From Darksidea phi (lineage: Eukaryota; Ascomycota; Dothideomycetes; Pleosporales; Lentitheciaceae): a DNA stretch of 64,000 nucleotides. Made by a program: the position numbers and the translations under genes. The notes under the pieces were generated by a model. The model saw nothing but the letters and a program-made list of their open reading frames with translations. It was not told the origin of the DNA and made no database searches. Of the stretch, positions 31,735 through 42,153 are shown piece by piece. The DNA lies in assembly GCA_030770425.1 (NCBI GenBank), contig JASJFT010000103.1:1-64000 (forward strand), in the 5' to 3' direction. How positions within the stretch are numbered: the stretch's first letter is position 1; each line of letters begins with the position of its first letter.

Positions 31735-32471
31735 GACGTTTTAAATTTTTTTGGCCTTCAGATTACGCCGGTTGAGTGATAGAACACGTTATTTATTTGA
31801 CTTTAGTAATATAATTGAGTTGACCAATATAACTGTTAACATGGAACTTAGGATCGGTGTCGCGTATACAAAAGCTATAAATAGGAATGACATACTTTTG
31901 CACTCAAATATAGTACCAGTCATGTACACAGTTTGGCTATCCGTACCCGACCTTTAGTAGGCTTTAGTAAATATTCAACGCGATTTTATGGCCGGGCCGT
32001 ACTAGGTATAGCCGCATTCGTCGTTCTTAAGAATGCTTGCACTCTCGCATGCCGTGAAGACAGGACGACCAATTTGCGAATCAGTGCGACATCTTGCGCA
32101 ACCTGAGACAGTGAAAATATGGGACGTTACGGCAATTGTTATACTATAGGCGGTAGTATACGTATACTAACTTATTACTATCGCTGTTGGTCCCCCAACC
32201 ACGCTCTGCGGTTCGGTAGTACATGTCATTGCTCGCCGCGTCAATGTTCGATATTCAAAATATCACCTCGTCGATATTACTATATACAGCTCTACGACTC
32301 TATTATCGTGTATAAGGTATAGGTATAGCACCTCTACTGCGTATAAACTCTTACCATGTTTCGTGTGGACCTTACGAAAGAGACTCCCACTAAGCAATTC
32401 CAAACTAAATAACAATACGATCCCGCACAAGCAAAGCGACCATTGATTGGTTTAAACAAAGTTGGCGTCAC
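31735..32471. other. AT-leaning intergenic region after 5S
   Basis: Rich in TATA/TAGTA words, with no coding frame of note; the 67-68-codon frames are featureless. It may be old repeat debris. Confidence 0.5.
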
Positions 32472-33639
32472 CTATTCATTCAGAATCACAATCCCATAAG
32501 GATCCCGATCCACCTCACTAACAACAACGTCAAAGTCATCCTCCGCCAAAGCGTCCTTCAGACTCTCATCCTTAGCCTCCTCCTTCCTGATTTTACTCCA
32601 TTCTTCTTCTACGGTTTCCTCCAACTGCCCCAACAACACCTCGCTCAGAAAGCCCCTCTCGGAATTACTATGAAACAAATTGACCACCACCTGCCCCTTC
32701 TCTATCGCCGCCAACGCCTCATGGTGGCTCATCTCGCCCGTGAAGAGGAGGTCTACATCCAGGTTGGAAAGCAAGGAGGCACCAGAGCCAGCGCATATGC
32801 CTACAGATGAGATATTGAGGTCCGAGAGAGAGGTATTTTGGGGAATAGCGATGGGAAAGCCTTTGGGGTTGTTGAGTCCCTTGCCTATGCGATCAAGGAG
32901 GGCTGTCAGAGGCTGTGGGGTTTGAAAGGTAACGACGCGACCCATGCCGGCGCCAGGGTGTGACTCAAGTTCGGGAGACTGAGGAACCACGGGACGGCGC
33001 GTATGTGGGATGGACGTCGTTGTGGGAGAAGAGAGCTTGCCTACGCGGAGGATGGTCTGGCTTGGATGGTGAGCAAGAGTAAACAGCGGCGGCGTCCTCT
33101 CCACGAACGGGTCATCCCCGTCTTGCTCTGTCAGCTTCTCTGACGGAGTTTGTACGTCCTCTCCGGGTTCACTCCCATGGGTGGTAGTTGTCCCCGTCAC
33201 TATATCCGCCAACCAATCTCCCAACCCTCCAGGTGCAGAATCCATGGCTGTATGCGGACTATATACGCTGATACCATGGCTTGCTAATCTGAGCAACGTC
33301 TGTTGTTGTGAGTCTGCGAGAGTCAAGGACTTCAAGCCCCGGAATATGATGGGATGGTATGCGACTATGATGGAGGAGTCGAGTGCGATGGCTTCGTCGG
33401 CAACGGCTTTTGTGAGATCAATGGTGAGCAGGACGGTATTCGAGTGACGGCGAGAGGGGACGAAGGGAGCTTCGAGAAGAAGGCCGGTGTTGTCCCAGGA
33501 GTTATCTGCAAGGGCTTGCGGGTAGCTGGTTCATGAGCTTCTGATGCAAAGGAAGCTAGGGGTTGGAGAAGACTTACAGCTTCCGCATAGCTCTCACCAC
33601 CGCTCTCGAAAACGGCGCAGAGCTCGTCGTCGCACTCAT
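32472..33639 (-). CDS. NIF3: NIF3-family protein (NGG1-interacting factor 3 homologue)
   Basis: Exons 33639-33578 and 33525-32472 give 371 aa. MSATTSSAPFSRAVVRAMRK joins LYPQALADNSWDNTGLLLEA, the family start. IIVAYHPIIFRGLKSL holds metal-binding His residues. LLFTGEMSHHEALAAIEKG and VVNLFHSNSERGFL give the second metal-binding cluster. NIF3/DUF34 proteins bind a di-metal centre and are widespread; their cellular role is not settled. A fungal insertion (about 110-190) is Ser/Pro/Thr-rich. It is divergent from a BolA gene. Confidence 0.93.
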
Positions 33640-33837
33640 CACAAAGGAGCGTCTCAGGGTCGGAAGAAACATGCACGACCACGACCGGCACTGTAGACTG
33701 CACCTAGGTCGCCCAATGAAAGCGCAACAGCTCCTCGGCGACGAAGCCAGCAGTTCCCGCACAGACCCCCGCAATAGTCCCCACCATCTTATCAGATCCG
33801 AAGATTCTAGATTAGCGCCCTGGTCATCTACAGCACA
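33640..33837. promoter_or_regulatory. 198-bp divergent promoter, NIF3 / BolA
   Basis: Only 198 bp separate the two start codons, so core promoter elements must be shared or interleaved. No motif was assigned. Confidence 0.55.
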
Positions 33838-34304
33838 ATGGACCCCCGCCACAAACTCTACAAACAACTCGACGGCCTAGATATCGATCCCGAAAAATCT
33901 ATGAGTGCAACGACGGGTACTGGGGCGGCGCCAGAGGCTGCTAGCTCCGGGGTCACGCCTGAGGCCATTAAGAATAGGTTGGAGGAGGGGTTGGCGGCTA
34001 CCTATGTCGAGATTGAGGACATGAGTGGTAGGTCTGATGCATTTCAACATTTTGTTGGTGGGAGAGGCACACACGATGGAACAGGGTGCTTTGCATTGGG
34101 GAATATGGACTGATCGAGCGTCTAGGTGGATGCGGGCAAATGTTCGAGGCTATCATTGTGTCACCTCAATTTGCAAAGAAGACGACGCTGGCGAGACATC
34201 GGTTGGTCAACGGCGTGCTGAAGCAAGAGATAGCGGCGATACATGCATGGACACCGAAATGTCACACACCTGAAGAGTGGGAAAAGAAGAAGCCACAGAT
34301 ATAA
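33838..34304 (+). CDS. BolA-like protein
   Basis: Exons 33838-34027 and 34126-34304 (intron 98 bp) give 122 aa. After a short disordered leader comes [14 protein letters not shown], then [20 protein letters not shown], the invariant-His motif [11 protein letters not shown] and [14 protein letters not shown]. The GCG cysteine and the conserved His are the residues that hold a shared [2Fe-2S] cluster with monothiol glutaredoxins. No clear mitochondrial presequence is seen, so a cytosolic BOLA2-type role is likelier than the mitochondrial one. Confidence 0.9.
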
Positions 34305-34471
34305 TCTCTGACTGCGATGGCTTGGCTTTTGCACGACAAGACATGCATGGCTGACGGTACCTCCACGAGCGGTTACATACTACTTTCAAGGGACCATCCA
34401 AAAGGTGTTTAACGCTAAAGGAGTTGCTACGAAGCCATCTCTAGACGCGTTCACGGTGTTCGAAACCCGGC

Positions 34472-36579
34472 CTAGCTTAGCAGCACACGAATTTCTCCAC
34501 TAGTACGCGGGAACAGATCCCTAAGTGCTGGCGCAGGCTCCTCCTCCTCCTCTTCCTCTTCTTCTTTGTGCAGCAAATCATCAGCAGCGAGTATCTTACT
34601 CTCCACAAATTCAAAGTCTTCACAGAACATTCTTGCGGCTTCCTCTGTGATATTCTGCACCATCTTCCTATTTCTAAGGCGCTTAAGATTTTCGGCCGTA
34701 TCTATGAGTGCTGAAGGAAGGAACTCATCTAATTCTTGACTTGCTGCCGTCAATGCCTCTGGCTTAAACGCATCCAGGTTGGGAATAGTCTTGAGGCTCT
34801 CCGATGAATCAGTAATGTCGGACAAAGCTGCGAGGAGGGTATCTAAGCCGGAAGTGTGGGCGAGGTACTGATGTTGATACTCGACGAGCTTTGCCGTATG
34901 CTCAGCAATCGTGTCTTCCATCTCGGTAACGCGTTCTTTCGCAAATGAATATGGAGTAAGGATGATCTTTACTGCCAGCAGACAGTTGATAGCGAAGATA
35001 TCGCTATCTGGGGCTTGCAAACCTTTGCACAGGTTTTCACATCCGCTTAGAAAAGGATCTAACGTTTCGGCAAGGACGGACTGGAAGCTATTCTCGCGGC
35101 TGTCCACAGTGGCAATGGAGGTATCATAGCTCTTTGCAAGAACCCTGACCATTTGTAGCGCTTCGTCTAGGAAGTCTGGTGGCGATAAGTCTGATGGCGC
35201 AACTGCCAAATCGTTCTGCACCGCCGCGACGTGATCCCTCATGTTGGCGCGGAACTGCCTCATTGCCGAACCCTCTAACGTGTTAAAGAGCTCTAGAACC
35301 TCAGAGCCGGTCCCCAAAAGCCTTGCAAAAGTGTTCTTGTAGAAGCCGATTAGGTTGGCAATTTTATAGGCTAGGGTAGCATCGTCGTGGCTCTGTATGA
35401 CCTGTTCAGTGCGCTGCCGGAGTAATCGAGCAACACCGGTAAGATCCCGACTGACAAGCTGATTGAGAGCTTTTTTTCCGTCAAAAATCACCTCGTCCCC
35501 GTCGCTTCGCAACCAGGGCTCACTTTCCAACCCAGCCTGAATAGACCGCTTGATCTCATCGCCATCAGAGATGAAAAGCACTTCCAAAGCCTCTCTTTCC
35601 GAGACGGTAGCCGAGTGGACCCATGCAAGCATGTCACCAACGTAGCGAAGCGGGTCGTGCGCTTGGAACTCTATCGGTTTGGTGGTCAGGTTCTGCGTCT
35701 CAACCGAGCCGGTCAAGGCGGCATAGAAAGAATTGGAGAGAATGTTTTCCCTGGCTTCAGCAAAGAAGTCTAGACAGCTCTGGAACAAAGCAGGTCGCTC
35801 CGCCAGCACACGCAAGGAGCGCCTAACGGATGCGTTGATCTGAGGATTCTCGAGATCTAGCGTCTTGAACTCCCGCTGTATCCAGCGATAGAGCTTTTGG
35901 TAGGCAGCATTGATCTGTCTCGAGCTCTGCTCAAGTACTTCGAGACCTAGTCGCTGGTCTTCCGTCCCTAGCAAAACCTGACTGTCATGGTGAATCTTCT
36001 TGACTCTTGTGAGCGTTTGGAAGAAGTCTTCGTTCACGGGCTCCGCAGTCGATGTCAATGCAGTCGTCTCCGTCTCCGAGATGAGGAAATGTGAGTTGAA
36101 AGCTCCAAGGATCTGCTGTTTGGTCTCCACCTGCTTTCTCTGGGCGATGAGGCTTGTCGCCTCTTCTAGCATGGACCCCGTCTCGCGGTTTGCAGCTGCA
36201 ATGTGACCGCGCATCTCAGCGCAATAGCTGTTTAGACTGTTGATGGCTGTGCCGATACGTTTCAGTTGCTGTCTACCCTCAGCATCGAAACATGGTTAGC
36301 GGGTTCTCTACAAACCTCGGCGAGTTGTCCGAAATCCGTGACGATCTCGCCATTGCACTGAATCACTTCTCGCTGGACTTCCAAACGCAGCTGGCGTCTC
36401 GTCTCTGCGGTGTTCCGCACGCCACGAGCGTCAAGCGTGTCCAGCGCATCGCGAATTTCCAGGTCGGCATAGGATGCGGAGAGGACGCTGGTGATTCTCG
36501 TCGACAGGGCGTTGATCCCCCGAGACGGCGTGCCTACCGCCGGGGCAGATGGTGAGAAGCCATCCAAGGGGGGGGCCAT
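34472..36579 (-). CDS. COG6: COG6, subunit of the conserved oligomeric Golgi complex
   Basis: Exons 36579-36316 and 36268-34472 (intron 47 bp, GCTAAC branch) give 686 aa. DFGQLAE joins QLKRIGTAINSLNSYCAEM, the family signature. A long coiled-coil N-terminus is followed by EDFFQTLTRVKKIHHDSQVL, LEVLEQSSRQINAAYQKLYR, ARENILSNSFYAALTG and PLRYVGDMLAWVHSA, all Cog6. COG tethers intra-Golgi retrograde vesicles. A run of nine Glu near the C-terminus comes from a CTC/TTC microsatellite at about 34536-34565. Confidence 0.95.
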
Positions 36580-36903
36580 GGTGAAAGGCGCCTGATGTGT
36601 GTTGGCGGCCGCGAAAGGTGGTGATCGGGTGCACTTTCCCCCGTTCGCCGAAGGCTTAGCGTGCCTCGCCCTTTGAGTGACGCCAGAGCCATGTGACGGC
36701 TGCTTTCACCATCATCAATCCCAACCGCCCCGTCACACGCCAGCATGGTCACAACGTAGAAGTGTCGGTCTCATGGCGCTAGTCCACACTCATGGGGTCA
36801 CTCACTACCGTCGTCACTCTACGGTGTCTTCTTCAGCCCTCAAACACGCGTTTGCACGGCTACGCGCCCCGCCGCTGCCTGAGGCCGCCCCTGTGACCCT
36901 ACC
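36580..36903. promoter_or_regulatory. Divergent promoter, COG6 / ATG9
   Basis: 324 bp between start codons, GC-rich near both ends. No specific site assigned. Confidence 0.5.
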
Positions 36904-39709
36904 ATGATGGCGTCCAACCTGCTCTCCAGGCTTCTTCCCTCCGCCTCCGACGAGCCCTACGAAACGCGTCCTCTGAACACCCACCAACGTCGCGATTCAT
37001 CGGTCGACGATGAAGAACACCACGCCATGGACATAGACGAAGAGAACCTGGGGGCGCGCTTTGAGCCCCAAGACCTCGAACATCTGCTCGAAGAAGCGTC
37101 CTCAAGCCAGATGACGACTGAAAGCACTGCCTTTCTTCCCCAGCACAACGAGCGTGCCCCGCCCGGCATCAACACCGCGAACAGGGCCGCCGCCTGGAGA
37201 CAGCCGCCTGCTGCCCGAGCACCCCCGCTCGATGACGACGACGACGTCCCGCAATCGCTTCTACTCGAAGGTGGCCCACCTACACTGAATGGAAGCAAGG
37301 GTCGGCGCATCGACGGCCTACCGCCACCCGTACCTGGTCCTTCGACGCGCCACACACGAGCTCAGTGGGATACCGCAAGGCGGCAGCAGCGTCTCCATGA
37401 AGATACGCCAGATGCTACCCCAATGCGGGCATGGGGACATGCTGCAAGTCCTGGACAATCTACGAGCGATCCTAGAGAGAGGGCCCTCTGGCTCTGGGTT
37501 AATCAGACGGATTTGGATAATTTCTTAGCCGAAGTTTATGAGTACTACGTTGGATGCGGCATCAACTCGATAATCTTGCGAAACGTCTTGATGCTGTTGC
37601 AGACTGCCTTTGTGGTAGGCTTCTTGACTACCCTTACCTGGTGCATCGACTATTCGAAGATCTCCCATAGTCACAAAATGAGTGAGGTCCTTGTGCCTCA
37701 GTGCACCAAGCAGTACGTTGAAATGGATTGATGTTGAATTCCACGCTGACTCTGCCTAGGATGCATGGATTTTGGGTCTTTGCCCTCTGGGTCTTCATCA
37801 TCTACTGGCTATACACTTTTCAAAGGCTCGTGAGAGACGTACCACGGCTGCGAACCATGCGCGACTTCTATGAACATCTCCTCGATATTCCAGATCGAGA
37901 CATACAAACGATACAATGGCAACAGATCGTGGGCCGGATCATGGCCTTACGCGATTTCAATCTAACCACGGCATCAAACTTGTCTCCCCAGGTGCGGAAA
38001 CTGCTAGACTCTAAAAGCCGGCAGCGACTCGATGCCATCGATATTGCGAACCGATTGATGCGGCGCGACAACTATCTGATAGCACTTTTCAACAAGGAAA
38101 TCTTGGATGTTAGCATTAAGGTACCTTTCCTTGGCAACCGATCGGTCTTCTCAGAGACAACACATTGGCACGTCAATCTGGCTATTATGGATTTTGTTTT
38201 CAGTGGTCCCAATGGCCAGTTCAACCAGGATTTTCTCAAAGAGCGGAACCGCCGGGCTCTCGTTGACAAGCTGAAGACTCGATTCATGTGGACTGGCATC
38301 ATCAGTGTAGTCTGTGCGCCCTTCGCCGTGACCTTTATCCTAGCATCGTACTTGTTCAAGTACTTCACCGTGAGTTGTCTTCCCCGTTTCGTCCGAGTGG
38401 AGCCTGATATCTGTAGGAATATCACAAAGATCCGTCGCAACTTAGCACCCGCGATTTTACCACATATGCCCAGTGGAAATTTCGCGAGTTCAACGAGCTT
38501 CCTCACTTGTTTTACCGCCGCAGGAACATGGCGTATCGTTATGCGAACACCTATCTTGCCCAGTTTCCGAAAGATAAGACGGAGCAAATCTCATCCTTCG
38601 TATCTCTCGTCACGGGAGCTTTCCTTTCCGTTTTGATAGCATTCACGCTGCTAGACTCAGAACTCTTTCTTAACTTCGAGATTACTCCCGGAAGAAACGC
38701 CCTCCTATATATCACTATCCTGGGTGCGATCTACCGGGCAGCCCGTGGCAGTAGCCCCCAACAGGATCAAGTAGCAGACCCCACTTTCTTTTTGAGCCAC
38801 GTCATTTACCACACGCGATATGAACCGGCGTCATGGAAAGATCGCTTACACACCGACGAAGTACGAGGCGAATTTGCCCAGCTATATCAGCCTAAGGTCC
38901 TCATTTTTGCTGAGGAAATCCTAAGCATGTTCATCACACCTTTTTTACTGATACTTCGCCTACCCAACAGCAGCGAGCGCATCGTCGACTTCTTCCGGGA
39001 ATTTTCAATCGTAGTCGATGGTTTGGGTGTTGTCTGTTCTTACTCCATGTTCCCATTTAAGAAAGGAGAGAACAACATACCTGCAAATAGGACTGGTGGA
39101 CAACGCGAAGATGCTGAACTGCGGGAAGAATATTTCATGGCGAAGGACAATAAGATGCTCGCATCCTACTACGGCTTTCTCGAAACCTATACCACTCAGG
39201 CACAAGGCGGCTACAATGGACGCTTACAAGGAAGAGGGGGGAATTTCCATCCTCCTCCTCAGTTTCCAAACAACTTTAGCCAGGGTTCGCAAGTCGCTCA
39301 GCCTACCGGTATGGATATGACCGTCTGTGGAACGAGCAGAGGTCCAGCCGGACGACAGGCCTCAACTCGCCGCACACCCAGACCCGGTCCATCCTCCGGA
39401 CCGAGTGAACCGATCAACTCTACTCTCTTGGACCCGCATCACCAGCCGCCAGCCTCTGTATTGAGGGGATCTCCACACCAGGGTCCGCATGGAAGGTACA
39501 GGTCGTCGTTACACCCAGTTCCTGACCAAACCACTCGAATCGAAGAAGAGAGCACCTTGGGCGACTCCTGGCGGACTAGTAGACTTGCACAGAACGACGA
39601 CGATGATGAAGAAGAAGCGTCGGGAGGCAACCAGGGGGGAGTTCTGCAATTGCTGCGTCAGTTCTCGAAGGCGCAGGCAGAGGGCCGTGGTGCTGGAGTG
39701 GGAGTTTGA
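36904..39709 (+). CDS. ATG9: ATG9, autophagy lipid scramblase
   Basis: Exons 36904-37712, 37760-38369, 38417-39709 give 903 aa. A disordered acidic N-terminus (about 200 residues) precedes ERALWLWVNQTDLDNFLAEV. Membrane segments begin at LRNVLMLLQTAFVVGFLTTL and MHGFWVFALWVFIIYWLYTF. The core includes DFYEHLLDIPDRDIQTIQW, LFNKEILDVSIKVPFLGNR, LPHLFYRRRNMAYRYANTYL and SSFVSLVTGAFLSVLIAFT. Atg9 forms trimers on Golgi-derived vesicles that seed the phagophore. The C-terminal tail is disordered and ends with a conserved LLRQFSKAQAEGRG. Intron joins restore KQ-MHGFW and YFT-EYHKDPS. Confidence 0.96.
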
Positions 39710-40037
39710 ATATTCCTCAAAGCATAGCATTGGGTTTTGGCGTTGGGGATCATGACCGGAATACTAGAACTATCGTTTCGTACGCACCACGTGTCTTGCG
39801 GCATATATTCGATAAGTGCTCGTATCAAGGATTTCGATTTACCGTGGACTTGTATGCGCACAGATGTCTGATACATTGAATAATAAGCCTAGTCAAAGCT
39901 TTTACGCAATCGAGTCTCACGTCTAGTATACACCAGATCGCTTCTGTTGCCAGGGCTCTGTGATATTTGTAGCGCTCAGTAGATAACTATGATTTCGAAT
40001 AAGCAGAAAGCCGTCGAATGATCTTCTAGTATTCAAC
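39710..40037. other. Convergent intergenic region ATG9 / UBR7-like
   Basis: 328 bp of 3' flanks; nothing else seen. Confidence 0.5.
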
Positions 40038-41841
40038 TCAATAACCGCTTTGCTCTCGCCTGCTGTCTCCACCCGCGGAACCATCCGCATCTTTATCTTT
40101 ACTTTCTTTGGTACTCGCCCCCGCCGCCTCCCGAATCCCCTTATCATCGCCCCTCAACTTCTCAAAATACGCTTTGATATCATCGGCCCCGACCGCCTTC
40201 CCGCTCTCTGCAAACGGCTTAAAGAACGCCTGCAGCCCATCCTTCAAGCTCGCATAAGCCATCGCACCTTGAATAGCACGCACGCGATCCATGTTGTTGA
40301 AGGCGGCTTCGCCGCGGTCTAGAATGGAGCCAGTGCCTACCGAAGGCGAACCAGCTTCGGAGATAGGGGGTTCGTAGGCGTCTTCTTCTTCGAGAAGTTG
40401 GGGGTGGGGAGCCAAGAGAGGAAAGCACTTGGCGCAATGGCAAAGGAAAGAACGGAATGTTGGTTGCAAGAAGAGGGAGAAGGGCGCTAACAGGGTAGGG
40501 TCGGAGATTGGAGAAAGAGAAGGAAGCTTGCAGATTGTTGTGTTGGTAGAAGGTCCCTTGGGGGCTAGGGGGGTAGTCGCGGGCGTGTCCTCGGCGATGG
40601 CGGAGAGATTCATTGCTAGGTCCACAGACTTTTGGAGTTTCGGCGGAGCCGTATCGGAGGGAATGGTAACATCCTCGTCGTCATCGGGAGCTTTGCGCTT
40701 CTTGCTGTCGTTATATGTGGTGCTATTCGTGGGTGGTGCATCCTCCGGCGGTATATCTAGAGGGTTAAGAGAGGCATCAAAAAATTTAGGTGGGAGGAAG
40801 CCTGGAGCATTGGCATAATTCTTGATCCACGGGTGCGCTTCGACGCACTTGTAGCAGAGAAAGTGTTCAAAGTCGTCCTCGGCAGGAAATCCAGGAGGAA
40901 GGGGCTCATCTTCATCATCTTCGTCTTCCGCATCCGCTGTGATATCGTTTCCGTCCACACCATTGCCATTTGCGATGCCGGCAGCAATGGCAGTCACAAT
41001 GGACGGTCTTCGCGAGTCGAGATGCCCACTAACCTCTTCCTCCATTCTTGTGAAGCTGGTTTTTCGCATGATGACGTTCGCTTTTGGATCTTGTTTCTTC
41101 GCCTTCAACTTCCGAACGTATTCTTGGAAATCCTTCCTAGAGATACCAAGAAGGCACTCGGGATGCCACCAGTCCTCGCCGCATCCACCATCTGCCACTG
41201 TCCCAAGGCCCAAACACTGAAACATGGTTCCTCGCTCCTGCTTTGGATCGTAGTTCTCTTCACATCCGCAGAACTTATTCCGAAAGTTCTGGTTGTATTT
41301 GTTTCCCTGTGCCGGCTCTTCCGCAGTCACGCCTCCCTTCCGGCCAGTCTCCTGGTTGATGCGCAAGTTGCATGGCGCCTCCTCAGGCAAGCGGGCAGTC
41401 CCACAGTCGCAGACGAAGTTGCGCTTGTTAAACAGCTCAACAAGATCATGCTCACCATGGCAGGAGATGGAGCAGGCATAGCAGACAGCGGCGGGGATAT
41501 ACGGATCGGAGGAGCTTGCGGGCGGCGGATTGCAGTCGAGACACGAGTAGAGGCTTTGCCTGAGGGGTCCGAGGTCGCGGGTGCATGTATCAAATTGCTG
41601 TGAACTGTCAGTAGGAGCGATCAGTAGGGCGGGTATAGGGCTAACATATGGTAGAGCTTCGCGGGCTTCGGCTTCGAGACTAAGCTGCTCCTTGATGAAA
41701 CTATGAACCAGATGAGTATGCGCCATAACAGAGCGGGCGAGCTACTCACTCGGCTGCCGTCTGCGAGCTCTCGGATACCTGCGAGGTGGAATTCGAGCGC
41801 GACTTCGGTTGAGCAACGCTGGATGTTTGTGACTCGGCCAT
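40038..41841 (-). CDS. UBR7-like protein with UBR box and PHD-type finger
   Basis: Exons 41841-41750, 41700-41646, 41597-40038 give 568 aa. FIKEQLSLEAEAREALPY joins QFDTCTRDLGPLRQSLYSCL. The UBR zinc domain shows CYACSISCHGEHDLVELF and NFVCDCGTARLP. NKFCGCEENYDPKQERGTMF with GCGEDWWHPECLLG is the PHD-like finger, with a further Cys pair near HFLCYKCVEAHPWI. UBR7 is a single-subunit ubiquitin ligase/histone reader type; S. pombe Mlo2 is the fungal relative. The second intron (48 bp) is in-frame and easily missed. The start is divergent from MCM2. Confidence 0.9.
41598..41645 (-). other. In-frame 48-nt intron inside the UBR7-like gene
   Basis: GTTAGC...TTCACAG spans 48 nt without a stop. Removing it gives EALPY-QFDTC, matching the family. 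Leaving it in adds 16 unrelated residues (VSPIPALLIAPTDSSQ). Confidence 0.7.
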
Positions 41842-42149
41842 GGTGGTAAGAGGACGAAGAGGACGGCGCACACAAGAACGGCCCAAGGAAGAGATGCGAG
41901 GGTGGACTGAAGGTGGAGGCACCTGGGTCAACTGGCGGGCATCCAGAGAGTCATGACGCCTTTCCCTTTTGGTGGTTAATGGAGTCGCGCCAAGCAACGA
42001 CGCGTCGCGAACGCGGCCCAGGTGCCCGATCCTTTTCGTAGCCGCCCACCTCGCCCGCTTCACTCGAGTCTGTCTTTCCCGCGACTGCTCTCGCAACGCA
42101 CCGCATTCATATACCAACATTGAGTCACAATGAGGCAGGTCTTCTTCCC
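41842..42149. promoter_or_regulatory. Divergent promoter, UBR7-like / MCM2
   Basis: 308 bp between starts. It contains acgcgtcgcgaacgcgg at about 41999-42015. MluI-like ACGCG motifs are the known site of the G1/S factor MBF in fungi, and MCM genes are classic targets. This site is therefore a plausible cell-cycle element (inference). Confidence 0.5.
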
Positions 42150-42153
42150 ATGA
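42130..42153 (+). promoter_or_regulatory. Seven-codon uORF overlapping the MCM2 start
   Basis: ATG 42130 reads seven codons (MRQVFFP) and stops at TGA 42151-42153, which overlaps the proposed MCM2 ATG at 42150 as ATGA. Such overlap can allow re-initiation or dampen translation. It depends on the transcript start being upstream of 42130. Confidence 0.4.

Noticed and set aside
34440..34490. tRNA-like B-box text gttcgaaacc
   Set aside because: The T-arm does not pair and no A box or acceptor stem lies at the right distance.
40833..41603. 256-codon plus-strand frame
   Set aside because: Antisense of the UBR7-like gene, which has the Cys/His domains on the minus strand.
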